Made by a program: the position numbers and the translations under genes. From assembly GCA_913020155.1 (NCBI GenBank), contig CAJWBA010000004.1, positions 1 through 64,000 on the forward strand: a stretch of DNA of 64,000 nt, given 5' to 3'. Source of the stretch: an uncultured Flavobacteriales bacterium (lineage in GTDB: Bacteria; Bacteroidota; Bacteroidia; Flavobacteriales; Flavobacteriaceae). Below the pieces are notes generated by a model. The model was not told the origin of the DNA. It searched no databases and worked only from the letters and a program-made list of their open reading frames with translations. Positions 26,412-35,043 of this stretch are shown piece by piece (within the stretch, counting starts at the first letter, position 1; each line of letters begins with the position of its first letter).

Positions 26412-27149
26412 CTAAGTAAGTAAAAGGTTAGTAACAATTGTATTCGCGATAATTATGGCTACACTGGTCCAAACAAATGATATAGTACTGGCTTTTCCAA
26501 CTTCTAATGCTCCACCCTTCATGAAGTAACCGTGGTAAGCCGGAATTGTTGCCAAGAGCATTGCAAATAGAAAAGTTTTGATGAAAGCATATGCTACATG
26601 AAAAGGTTTAAAATCTAATTGGAGTCCCTCCACAAAATCTGCATGTGAGGAAAACCCACCAGTAACACATGCAATGTAGCCCCCTAGAATACCAAGTGAC
26701 ATTGAGAATGTTATGAGAAAAGGGAAAAGAGTTAAAGCTATTATTTTTGGAAAAATCAAATAATTGTAAGCATTTACACCCATAACTTCTAGAGCATCTA
26801 TTTGCTCAGTAACTCGCATGGTGCCCAGACTAGAGGTTATGAACGAACCAGCCTTTCCAGCCATAATAATTGAAATAAAAGTTGGAGCAAATTCCAGAAT
26901 AATGGATTGTCTTGTTGCAAAACCAACCAAGTATCCGGGTAGTAGAGGATTGTCTGTGTTTATAGCAGTCTGAATCGCGACAACACCTCCAACAAAAAAT
27001 GAAATAAAAGCAACAATTCCAAGGGAGCCGATGATCAAGTCATTGATTTCTCTTAGAATTAAATTTTTAAGAATATTCCATTTAGTGAATTTCCCAAAAG
27101 TTTTTTGGATCATTAAAGTATATTGTCCAATATGGGTCAAAAGTTTCAT
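26412..27149 (-). CDS. mlaE: MlaE-type lipid ABC transporter permease
   Basis: This 245-residue membrane protein has the MlaE/YrbE layout: an N-terminal amphipathic stretch, then about five membrane helices. The conserved loop IIMAGKAGSFITSSLGTMRVTEQIDALEVMGVNAYNYLIFPK is present in full. I use the ATG at 27149 (MKLLTHIG); the longer start adds MCIFIP and is unconvincing. It pairs with the ATPase gene downstream. A terminator hairpin from the ketoacyl-synthase gene lies between that gene and this start. Confidence 0.9.
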   Translation of the reverse strand: MKLLTHIGQYTLMIQKTFGKFTKWNILKNLILREINDLIIGSLGIVAFISFFVGGVVAIQTAINTDNPLLPGYLVGFATRQSIILEFAPTFISIIMAGKAGSFITSSLGTMRVTEQIDALEVMGVNAYNYLIFPKIIALTLFPFLITFSMSLGILGGYIACVTGGFSSHADFVEGLQLDFKPFHVAYAFIKTFLFAMLLATIPAYHGYFMKGGALEVGKASTISFVWTSVAIIIANTIVTNLLLT

Positions 27150-27169
27150 TGGTATAAAAATACACAAAA

Positions 27170-27209
27170 CTTAAAAAATTAAACCCTAAAAAGAAATTTA
27201 GGTTTAATT
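27170..27209 (-). terminator. Intrinsic terminator after the KAS III-like gene
   Basis: On the minus strand AATTAAACCTAAA pairs with TTTAGGGTTTAATT apart from a single bulged base, and is followed by TTTTTT. It lies 14 bp after the ketoacyl-synthase stop and about 20 bp before the mlaE start. Confidence 0.75.
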
Positions 27210-27222
27210 ATTATCAATTTAG

Positions 27223-28278
27223 TTAAATCTGATAGGTAATAGCATTGATATTCATCCCAGCTCCTACACTTGCAAATAATATAATATCACCTTCGGCTAG
27301 GTGATGTCCCTCCATTTCACCATTGAGTACTTGATCGAAAAGTGTAGGTATTGTTGCTACGGAACTGTTTCCGTGGAATTTAATGTTCATAGGAAGTATT
27401 GATGCTGGAACCTTTTCTTTGTATATTCTGTAAAAACGCTTAACAATGGCTTCATCCATTTTTTCATTAGCTTGGTGAATAAAAATTTTCTTTAAGTCTT
27501 GAATTTTAACTCCAGATTGATTTAAACAAGATTTCATAGCTTTTGGTACATGAGACAACGCGAACTCGTAAACTTTTCTACCTTGCATTTTGATGAATCG
27601 ATCTTGATTATCTGGTTCATAAGATTCTCCAAAAAATAAAATATCAACCTCACCGTTATCGGTGTATGTGGTACTTTCATGCGAAAGGATACCTCCTGAT
27701 ATATTAGATCCCTCAATAATTGTTGCTCCAGCTCCGTCGGCAAAAATCATAGAATCACGATCACAAACATCAACTACACGAGAGAGGGTTTCAGCTCCAA
27801 TGACTAAGCATTTTTTTGCCATGCCTGAAGTAATAAAAGACTTGGCTTGGATAACTGCTTCGATCCAACCTGGACATCCAAAGAGGATGTCATAAGCAAC
27901 ACATTTAGGGTTTTTAATTTTTAGTAAAGATTTTACTTTTGAGGCAACGCTTGGTAAGGGATTTGATTGCTTATGTCCATATGCAGTGTCACCAAAATTG
28001 TGGGCTACAATGATGTAGTCGATTGTTTCTTGATCAGTCCCAGAGTCCAGTATTGCTTTTTTTGCAGCTTTAGCTGCTAAATCAGATGAGCTTTCGTCTT
28101 TTGCTGCATACCGACGTTCTTTTATTCCAGTAATCGAGGTGAATTTTTCAATAATTTCTTTATTCTCAGTTTCAAATGGTTTACCGTCATTTGTCAAAAA
28201 GGAGTGATTTGAGAAATCAGTATTTTTTTGAATATGATTTGGAACATAACTCCCTGTACCTGTAATTTTTATATTCAT
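27223..28278 (-). CDS. 3-oxoacyl-ACP synthase III (FabH-like) family protein
   Basis: This 351-residue protein has the thiolase-fold triad of KAS III: the cysteine in DILFGCPGWIEA, the histidine in KIFIHQANEKMDE and the asparagine in HGNSSVATIPT. The N-terminus carries GTGSYVPN. It initiates fatty-acid synthesis or condenses acyl chains for specialised lipids. The N-terminal insertion (FSNHSFLTNDGKPFETENKE) makes it longer than housekeeping FabH (about 320), so a specialised KAS III is plausible and I do not assign fabH. It is a stand-alone unit, with its own -7 promoter and a strong terminator. Confidence 0.88.
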   Translation of the reverse strand: MNIKITGTGSYVPNHIQKNTDFSNHSFLTNDGKPFETENKEIIEKFTSITGIKERRYAAKDESSSDLAAKAAKKAILDSGTDQETIDYIIVAHNFGDTAYGHKQSNPLPSVASKVKSLLKIKNPKCVAYDILFGCPGWIEAVIQAKSFITSGMAKKCLVIGAETLSRVVDVCDRDSMIFADGAGATIIEGSNISGGILSHESTTYTDNGEVDILFFGESYEPDNQDRFIKMQGRKVYEFALSHVPKAMKSCLNQSGVKIQDLKKIFIHQANEKMDEAIVKRFYRIYKEKVPASILPMNIKFHGNSSVATIPTLFDQVLNGEMEGHHLAEGDIILFASVGAGMNINAITYQI

Positions 28279-28295
28279 CGGCTTGGTTAATTAAA

Positions 28296-28303
28296 CAAAT
28301 TTA
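28296..28303 (-). promoter_or_regulatory. -7 promoter element for the KAS III-like gene
   Basis: The minus strand reads TAAATTTG, matching TAnnTTTG. The predicted transcript starts near 28292, with a leader of about 14 bases before the ATG at 28278. Confidence 0.55.
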
Positions 28304-28377
28304 GTGAAGTGAGCAGCTGAGTACTGGAGTTACAGAAAATTTAAACGAAGCTCAAAAATATTTTTTAATGGAGTAAA

Positions 28378-28410
28378 AATCAGTTTTTTTATTTAAAAAC
28401 CTGATTATTA
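28378..28410 (-). terminator. Possible terminator after gcvP
   Basis: On the minus strand AATCAG ... CTGATT with inner T/A tracts form a hairpin followed by TTTTT. The stem is AT-rich and imperfect, so this call is tentative. Confidence 0.45.
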
Positions 28411-31257
28411 ACCTTCTAAATACTCTTCTATTGGGGTACAGCTACATATTAAATTACGATCTCCAAAGGCTTCGTCCACCCTTCTTACCGATGGCCAAAA
28501 TTTATTTTCTTTTACAAATTCTAGAGGATACAAGGCTTTCTGCCTACTGTAACTTAGCTCCCAAGTATCGGAAGTAGCCATTTGTAATGTATGTGGTGCA
28601 TTTTTTAAAATACTGTGTTCGTCATGAATTTCTTGATCATGAATTTCACCTGCAATGGAAATCATAGCGTTACAAAAACGATCAATTTCTGCTATATTTT
28701 CACTCTCGGTGGGTTCAATCATCATTGTTCCAGCAACTGGAAAAGAAACTGTAGGAGCATGAAAACCGTAATCCATAAGTCTTTTGGCAACATCTATGAC
28801 TTCAATACCTTTTGACTTGAAAGGTCTCAGATCAATAATCATTTCATGAGCTGTTCTTCCTTTCTCGCCTAAATACAAAATTGGGTAACTGTCCTCCAGT
28901 CTTGATTTTACGTAGTTAGCATTCAGAATAGCAATTTCAGTTGCTTTCTTCAGACCTTTCCCACCCAGCATTTTGATGTATCCATATGAAATTAGACAAG
29001 CTAATGCTGATCCCCAAGGAGCCCCAGAAATAGAACTAATCGGATTTGTACCACCAGTTTTTATTATGGGATTGGAAGGTAAAAAGGGAGCCAAGTGTTC
29101 TGCAACACAAATGGGACCAACCCCAGGGCCTCCACCCCCATGAGGTATTGCGAAAGTTTTGTGTAAGTTTAGGTGGCATACATCAGCTCCAATAATTGCT
29201 GGGCTTGTAACCCCAACTTGTGCATTCATATTAGCACCATCCATGTACACTTGCCCTCCATTGTCATGAATCAATTGCGTCATTTCCCGAATATTAGATT
29301 CAAAAACTCCATGGGTAGAAGGGTAGGTAACCATCAAAGCAGCTAGGTTATCTTTGTACTTATTTAATTTATTTGAAAAATCAAGCCAATCGATATTACC
29401 AATTTCATCTGTGGCTGTAACAATTACTTTCATCCCTGCCATGACTGCAGAAGCCGGGTTTGTTCCATGAGCAGAAGCTGGAATGATGCATATGTTTCGG
29501 TGATGATCTCCTCTTGATGCATGATAGGCTCTGATAACCATTAGACCAGCGTATTCACCCTGAGCCCCAGAGTTGGGTTGAAGAGATGTAGCATAAAATC
29601 CAGTTATTTCATTCAATTGTTGTTCCAGCTCACTTAAAATTTGCTGGTATCCACCTGCTTGATCCAGGGGAACAAACGGATGAAGACCATTCCATTGAGG
29701 CCAGCTCAATGGCAGCATTTCGCTGGCAGCATTAAGTTTCATAGTACATGATCCAAGTGAAATCATGGAATGATTGAGTGCTAAATCTTTTCTTTCTAAG
29801 CGTTTGATGTAGCGCATCAAACTCGTTTCAGAGTGATAAGAATTGAAAACAGGATGGGTTAAAAAAGAAGTATTTCTTGTCAAATTTTTTGGAATTCGAG
29901 ACTCTAGTTCTCCCAGATTTGAAGAACTTTTCAATTCGGTATATGTTTCAAAAACACGTACTAGTTTATTGAAACTTTCCACAGTCGTAGCCTCATTAAA
30001 TGCGATTACCACATGTTTGTCATCTACAGCTAATAAATTGATAGTATTTTCTTCGGTAAGTTTCAATAGCTTTGGCGCATCTACTTTTATGAGAAGGGTG
30101 TCAAAATAATTTGCGTTAATTTGTTCAATCGAAAGTCCTTTTAAGATGGCTTCAAATCGAACTGCATTTTCATGGATTTTATCTGCAATACTTTTCAATC
30201 CTTTGGGTCCGTGGTAAACGGCATACATTCCCGCCATAACAGCGAGTAAAACCTGGGCGGTACAGATGTTGGAGGTAGCTTTATCTCGCTTTATGTGCTG
30301 CTCTCTTGTTTGGAGAGCCATTCTTAGGGCAGGAGCACCGTCAAGATCTTGAGTTTGTCCGATTATTCTTCCCGGGATATTTCTTTTGTAAGCTTTGCGT
30401 GTTGCAAAATATGCAGCATGAGGACCACCATAGCCTAAAGGTATTCCAAATCGTTGGGTAGTTCCTACCACTACATCAACACCATAATTACCTGGAGCCT
30501 CTAAAATTGTAAGACTCAATAAGTCAGCGGCAACTACTGTTTTTATATGTAAAGATCTAACTTTTTCGACCAATTCGGCAAGGTTAGATAAGGCACCAAA
30601 TTTCCCAGGATATTGAAAAAATACTCCAAAAAATGCTGAAGTAAAATTAAAAGTTGATGCATTACCTACAATAAGTTTTATTCCAATGGGTTCTGCTCGA
30701 GTTTCTAACAAGGCTAAAGTTTGTGGCAGAATACCTTCCGAAACAAAAAAGTTATTGCAATCATTCTTTTTTTGATTTCGTGATCGAGCAGCAAAAAGTA
30801 GTGACATTGCTTCAGCAGCAGCTGTACTTTCGTCAAGTAAGGATGCATTGGCTAATTCCATCCCAGTTAAATCGGTAACTACAGTTTGAAAGTTGAAAAG
30901 GGCTTCTAATCTCCCTTGAGCAATTTCAGCCTGATAGGGAGTGTAAGCTGTGTACCACCCTGGATTTTCAAGAATATTTCTTTGAATAACAGCTGGAGTA
31001 ATGGTAGGGTGGTATCCTAATCCAATGTAGGTATCAAATAATTTATTTTTTTGAGAAAGTTTCTGGATTTCAGTCAAAAATTCATGTTCACTGATTCTAT
31101 CAGGGAGGTTTAAATCTTTTTTAAGAGCTATGTCTTCTGGTATGGTTTCGCTGAGTAAGGAAGAAATAGAATCAGCTCCAATTGTTTCAAGCATTTTTTT
31201 TATTTCATACTCACTTGGACCGAGGTGTCTGGATTCAAAATTACCGATCATTCTCAT
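28408..31257 (-). CDS. gcvP: Glycine dehydrogenase (decarboxylating), P-protein of the glycine cleavage system
   Basis: This homodimeric-type P-protein of about 949 residues decarboxylates glycine and passes the aminomethyl group to lipoylated H-protein. The pyridoxal-phosphate lysine is in NLHKTFAIPHGGGGPGVGP. The N-terminal half carries GYHPTITPAVIQRNILENPGWYTAYTPYQ and the C-terminal half HGTNPASAVMAGM. I place the start at 31257 (MRMIGNFE), or possibly 31251. The ORF-track start at 31272 falls inside the -7 promoter element at 31270-31277 and would be upstream of the message. The gene is a single unit; gcvT and gcvH are not adjacent. Confidence 0.95.
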   Translation of the reverse strand: MRMIGNFESRHLGPSEYEIKKMLETIGADSISSLLSETIPEDIALKKDLNLPDRISEHEFLTEIQKLSQKNKLFDTYIGLGYHPTITPAVIQRNILENPGWYTAYTPYQAEIAQGRLEALFNFQTVVTDLTGMELANASLLDESTAAAEAMSLLFAARSRNQKKNDCNNFFVSEGILPQTLALLETRAEPIGIKLIVGNASTFNFTSAFFGVFFQYPGKFGALSNLAELVEKVRSLHIKTVVAADLLSLTILEAPGNYGVDVVVGTTQRFGIPLGYGGPHAAYFATRKAYKRNIPGRIIGQTQDLDGAPALRMALQTREQHIKRDKATSNICTAQVLLAVMAGMYAVYHGPKGLKSIADKIHENAVRFEAILKGLSIEQINANYFDTLLIKVDAPKLLKLTEENTINLLAVDDKHVVIAFNEATTVESFNKLVRVFETYTELKSSSNLGELESRIPKNLTRNTSFLTHPVFNSYHSETSLMRYIKRLERKDLALNHSMISLGSCTMKLNAASEMLPLSWPQWNGLHPFVPLDQAGGYQQILSELEQQLNEITGFYATSLQPNSGAQGEYAGLMVIRAYHASRGDHHRNICIIPASAHGTNPASAVMAGMKVIVTATDEIGNIDWLDFSNKLNKYKDNLAALMVTYPSTHGVFESNIREMTQLIHDNGGQVYMDGANMNAQVGVTSPAIIGADVCHLNLHKTFAIPHGGGGPGVGPICVAEHLAPFLPSNPIIKTGGTNPISSISGAPWGSALACLISYGYIKMLGGKGLKKATEIAILNANYVKSRLEDSYPILYLGEKGRTAHEMIIDLRPFKSKGIEVIDVAKRLMDYGFHAPTVSFPVAGTMMIEPTESENIAEIDRFCNAMISIAGEIHDQEIHDEHSILKNAPHTLQMATSDTWELSYSRQKALYPLEFVKENKFWPSVRRVDEAFGDRNLICSCTPIEEYLEG

Positions 31258-31269
31258 TAAATATTTTGC

Positions 31270-31277
31270 CAAATGTA
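31270..31277 (-). promoter_or_regulatory. -7 promoter element for gcvP
   Basis: The minus strand reads TACATTTG, a perfect TAnnTTTG. The predicted +1 is near 31266, leaving a leader of about nine bases before the ATG at 31257. Confidence 0.55.
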
Positions 31278-31364
31278 GTCAAAATTCAAGTCACTTTTTT
31301 AATATTCAAGCTGCTTCTATTACAAGTTTTCAACCAAATAAATAACATATGATCAGCGTTTTGA

Positions 31365-31372
31365 TACTTTTG
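31365..31372 (+). promoter_or_regulatory. -7 promoter element for the UbiA-like gene (leaderless GTG start)
   Basis: TACTTTTG matches TAnnTTTG. Its last base is five before the GTG at 31377, so +1 would fall at about 31376, one base ahead of the start codon. Confidence 0.55.
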
Positions 31373-31376
31373 CTCA

Positions 31377-32180
31377 GTGGAAAGTTTAAAACCTTATTTT
31401 GAGTTTTATTTAAAATCAAGTATTCATGTAGCTTTGATGGTACTTTGCATGTATGAAATTTCAATTATTGAACTTCAATTATCACCTAAAATTGAGCTTA
31501 GAATATTTGTTTTTTCAGGAACTTTATTCGCTTACAATTTTATTAAATACAACAGTTTATTCTTAAATAAATTTAAAGGATCAAAACCAGCTTCAAAAGG
31601 AGTGCTTATTCTCAGCTGTTTGAGTCTAATTTCTTCAGGATATTTTTTTATTTTCTTGAATTCTCAAGAACAAGTAGTCGTAATAATTGCTTCATTTTTG
31701 TTTTGTTTGTACATAATGCCACTTTATCAAAAAAAAATCAATCTTAGAAATATTGAAGGACTAAAAATTCATATTGTTGCTTTGTGTTGGACTCTTGTCA
31801 GCTTCATTTTACCATTGATAAACTCCTTTGATATTTTCAATTTGTCCATATGGATTTTTATCCTGCAACGTTACCTTTGGATCATTTTAGCAATCCTGCC
31901 GTTCGAGATATTTGATTCTCAAACAGATTCCTTAAAGTTGGGTACAATCCCACAATCTTTAGGAGTTTCAAAAACAAAATTATTAGGCGTTTTATTGGGG
32001 TTAATTATTATTCTACTTTCTTTTTTAAACAGTTTAATTTTTTGGTTTGCGTATTTATTAATGGTGGTATTGTATGTTTATTTTCTTTGCACAACTTCAA
32101 TTCATCAATCCTCATATCGTAATCTTTTTTGGGTGGAAGCAGTTCCTTTTTTTGGGTTGCTTGTTTTGTATTTGTGTTGA
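31377..32180 (+). CDS. UbiA-like integral membrane protein, unknown function
   Basis: This 267-residue protein begins at GTG (MESLKPYFEFYLKSS) and has about eight hydrophobic helices across its length. The layout resembles the UbiA prenyltransferase superfamily, and a DxxxD-like element is present in PFEIFDSQTDSLK. The first aspartate-rich motif of true UbiA enzymes is replaced by FAYNFIKYN, so catalytic prenyl transfer is doubtful. It is a common unassigned protein type in flavobacteria. It is divergent from gcvP and followed by a rhodanese relic. The start is supported by a -7 element placing the transcript start right at the GTG. Confidence 0.7.
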   Translation: MESLKPYFEFYLKSSIHVALMVLCMYEISIIELQLSPKIELRIFVFSGTLFAYNFIKYNSLFLNKFKGSKPASKGVLILSCLSLISSGYFFIFLNSQEQVVVIIASFLFCLYIMPLYQKKINLRNIEGLKIHIVALCWTLVSFILPLINSFDIFNLSIWIFILQRYLWIILAILPFEIFDSQTDSLKLGTIPQSLGVSKTKLLGVLLGLIIILLSFLNSLIFWFAYLLMVVLYVYFLCTTSIHQSSYRNLFWVEAVPFFGLLVLYLC

Positions 32181-32252
32181 AAAAATTTATGAGTGTTTTA
32201 TTTTTTTTACATGCTCTTTTAGAGTTCAATTTTTACAATTTCATCAGATTTG

Positions 32253-32531
32253 TTTTATTCATAACGAACTCCCGAAAACCTTCTAATTGATGTCAGAACA
32301 GCAGAAGAATTTGAAGAGGCTTTCATAGCGGGAGCTCTAAACAGATCTGTTTTTTAGGATGGTTTTAAAGAAAAAATCGATGAATTGAAAAAGACGCTCC
32401 TATTTTTTTATTGCAGTTCTGGGAAGCGATGTAAAAAAGCCTATATTTAAATGAACTCTTTAGGTTTTAAAAAAATCCTTGATCTTGATGGAGGATATCT
32501 TGCATGGAAAAAGTTCAATCTTATTGAATAA
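32253..32531 (+). pseudogene. Rhodanese-domain protein relic with two in-frame stops
   Basis: The frame running to 32531 reads ENLLIDVRTAEEFEEAFIAGALN, then DGFKEKIDELKK, the catalytic-loop FYCSSGKRCKKA and finally NSLGFKKILDLDGGYLAWKK, a complete rhodanese fold in order. It is interrupted by TAG at 32355 and TAA at 32448, with the frame otherwise intact. No good start codon is seen upstream. The active-site cysteine is kept. The last 11 bases overlap the end of the convergent M3 peptidase gene. Loss of function is inferred; suppression or an assembly error is less likely. Confidence 0.8.
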
Positions 32532-34542
32532 GTCCAGCTCTTCTCAATAATGCTTTTGGATCGGGTTCGGAACCTCTAAAACGTTTGTAAAGATCCATAG
32601 GGTGTTGTGTTCCCCCTTTTGAAAGTATGTGGTCGTGGAAGGCTTTTGCAGTTTGTTTATCAAAAACCCCTTTTTCTAAAAATAACTCAAAAGCATCAGC
32701 ATCCAATACTTCCGCCCACTTATAACTGTAATATCCTGCTGCATATCCTCCTTGGAAAATATGAGAAAAGGAAGTGCTCAAACAATTTTCTGCGATACTT
32801 GGAGTGAATTGTAATTTAGCAATTTGTTTTTTTTCATGTAAAGGAACAGAATCAATATTCATCACGTTTTCATCATGATAAGAAAGGTCCAAATATCCAA
32901 AGCTCAACTGTTGTAAAGTTTGCATCCCCTGTTGGAACTGGGCAGCATCTTTTATTTTTTGAACATACTGCATAGGAAGGGGTTCCTCAGTTTCAAAATG
33001 ATTTGCAAACAAGGAAAGAGCTTCTCCTTGATAGCACCAATTTTCTAAAATTTGACTCGGTAATTCAACAAAATCCCAAGACACACTTGTTCCGCTTAAG
33101 CTGCTATATTTGGTATTGGAAAGCATTCCATGTAAGGCATGTCCAAATTCATGAAAAAGAGTGGTCACTTCATTGAAGGTCAAAAGGGCTGGAGAAGTAT
33201 CTGTTGGTGGTGAGAAATTACAAACAATTGAGATATGGGGTCTATTTTTTTGGTTTTGGGATCGATAAGACGTCATCCAGGCTCCGCTTCTTTTTCCTTC
33301 ACGTGGGTGGAAATCTGCATACAATATTGCGTAATAGTCTCCAGCTTCATTCAAAACTTCATAACAGTCAACATCTTTATGATATCCCTTGATGGCATTA
33401 GATTTCTTAAAACGGAGTCCATAAAGCCGTTTTACAATTTCAAATAAACCGTTCAGTACCCTTGGTAGAGGAAAGTAAGGCTTCAAAACTTGATCATCAA
33501 AATCAAAAAGCTCTTGTTTTAGCTTTTCTGAAACATAGGCAGTATCCCATTTTTGTAGTTCAGTTAAATTGAGTTTATCTTTCGCAAATTGTTCCAGTTG
33601 TTCCCATTCTTTTTGAGCAAATGGAAGCGCATTTTGGTAAAGATCATCTAAAAATTCATTTACAATTTTTTTAGACTTAGCCATACGTTCTTCCAAAACA
33701 AAATCAGCATGAGATTTGTATCCCAATAAATTAGCCCGATCCTTTTTCAGAGAGATAAGTCTTAGGATGATTTCCTCATTGTTGTTTTCATTTTCTTGAA
33801 ACCCTTTTTTTCCAAAAGCACGACTCATTTTTTCCCTGAGATCTCGGTTATCTGCATGGGTGACAAAAGGAACGTAACTAGGGTAGTCAAGGGTAAAAAT
33901 CCAGCCTTTTTTCTTTTTCTCTTTGGCTAAATTTTCTGCAATTACAATGCTTGTCTTTGGTAAACCAGCTAGTTGTTCTTTTTGGGTAATATGAAGTTCA
34001 AATGCTTGACTGTCTGCCAAAACGTGTTCTCCAAATGTGAGACTTAATTGAGCTAATTCTACGTCAATTGCACGAAGTTTTTCTTTTTCTTTTGTAGATA
34101 AAAGTGCACCATTTCGAACAAAGCTTTTGTATTCTTTTTCAACGAGGGTATTTTGTTCTGGAGTAAGGTTCAGTTTTTCTTTCTGCTTATAAACGGTTTT
34201 AATTCGAGTAAACAAAATATCATTTAAACGGATGTCATTTTGGAACTTAGTTAGTAATGGAGCCGATTTTTGTGCTACCTCTTGAAGTTCAGTACTTGTT
34301 TTTGCACTATTTAAATTGAAAAGGATGCTGGTAATTATTCCCAGTTGTTCACCACTTTGATCCAAGGCCTCGAGTGTATTTTCAAAAGAAGTCAATTCGG
34401 TTTGGGTACAAATCTGATCGACTTCTTTTAATGTATTCTCAATTTCTATTTCGAGTGCTGGAATAAAATCAGCAGTTTTAATTTGGTCAAAAGGAGCACT
34501 TTGACGTAAAGTGTCAAAAGGGGTGTTAAGAATTTTTTTCAA
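32521..34542 (-). CDS. M3 family metallopeptidase (peptidyl-dipeptidase/oligopeptidase A type)
   Basis: This 673-residue zinc peptidase has the active site FHEFGHALHGML followed by the glutamate-containing WDFVELPSQILENW, diagnostic of M3A. There is no signal peptide, so it is cytoplasmic and should degrade short peptides, as Dcp and PrlC do. The length matches the family. It is likely co-transcribed with purE-purK upstream: purE ends 17 bp before the start. A rhodanese relic overlaps its 3' end on the other strand. Confidence 0.92.
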   Translation of the reverse strand: MKKILNTPFDTLRQSAPFDQIKTADFIPALEIEIENTLKEVDQICTQTELTSFENTLEALDQSGEQLGIITSILFNLNSAKTSTELQEVAQKSAPLLTKFQNDIRLNDILFTRIKTVYKQKEKLNLTPEQNTLVEKEYKSFVRNGALLSTKEKEKLRAIDVELAQLSLTFGEHVLADSQAFELHITQKEQLAGLPKTSIVIAENLAKEKKKKGWIFTLDYPSYVPFVTHADNRDLREKMSRAFGKKGFQENENNNEEIILRLISLKKDRANLLGYKSHADFVLEERMAKSKKIVNEFLDDLYQNALPFAQKEWEQLEQFAKDKLNLTELQKWDTAYVSEKLKQELFDFDDQVLKPYFPLPRVLNGLFEIVKRLYGLRFKKSNAIKGYHKDVDCYEVLNEAGDYYAILYADFHPREGKRSGAWMTSYRSQNQKNRPHISIVCNFSPPTDTSPALLTFNEVTTLFHEFGHALHGMLSNTKYSSLSGTSVSWDFVELPSQILENWCYQGEALSLFANHFETEEPLPMQYVQKIKDAAQFQQGMQTLQQLSFGYLDLSYHDENVMNIDSVPLHEKKQIAKLQFTPSIAENCLSTSFSHIFQGGYAAGYYSYKWAEVLDADAFELFLEKGVFDKQTAKAFHDHILSKGGTQHPMDLYKRFRGSEPDPKALLRRAGLIQ

Positions 34543-34559
34543 AAGAAAAAAGTGTTTTT

Positions 34560-35042
34560 TTAGTTTATGTTTTTAGCTGAATCCATCACTTTGGTCTTCA
34601 AAGATTCCTTGTATTCAACGATGGTTTGTTGTACTTCTTTGTCTGTACTTCCCAAAATTTGTGCTGCTAGTATACCTGCGTTTTTAGCACCATTCAAAGT
34701 AACTGTTGCAACAGGAACACCTCCAGGCATTTGTAATATTGATAAAACGGAATCCCAGCCATCGATAGAGTTGCTCGATTTTACAGGAACACCAATTACT
34801 GGGAGGGGACTAGTAGCGGCGATCATTCCAGGAAGATGTGCAGCGCCTCCAGCACCAGCAATAATAACTTGAATGCCTCTTTTATGAGCTTCTTGCCCGT
34901 AAGAAATCATTTTTTCAGGTGTGCGGTGAGCTGACACAATATCAACCTCTACCTTAATTTTAAATTTTTTGAGAATGTCAATTGCTTCTTGCATAACAGG
35001 AAGATCAGATTTACTTCCCATGATAATTCCAATTTTTGTCAT
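34560..35042 (-). CDS. purE: N5-carboxyaminoimidazole ribonucleotide mutase
   Basis: This 160-residue class I PurE rearranges N5-CAIR to CAIR in purine synthesis. The N-terminal IGIIMGSKSDLPVMQEA, the SAHRTPEKM segment with the catalytic histidine and the IIAGAGGAAHLPGMIAA loop are all present. It starts one base after the purK stop, so the two sequential enzymes are co-transcribed. It continues toward the M3 peptidase gene. Confidence 0.96.
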   Translation of the reverse strand: MTKIGIIMGSKSDLPVMQEAIDILKKFKIKVEVDIVSAHRTPEKMISYGQEAHKRGIQVIIAGAGGAAHLPGMIAATSPLPVIGVPVKSSNSIDGWDSVLSILQMPGGVPVATVTLNGAKNAGILAAQILGSTDKEVQQTIVEYKESLKTKVMDSAKNIN

Positions 35043-35043
35043 A

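Noticed and set aside
32189-32293. Short ORF MSVLFFLHALLEFNF upstream of the rhodanese relic
   Set aside because: Out of frame with the rhodanese; too short and featureless to support.
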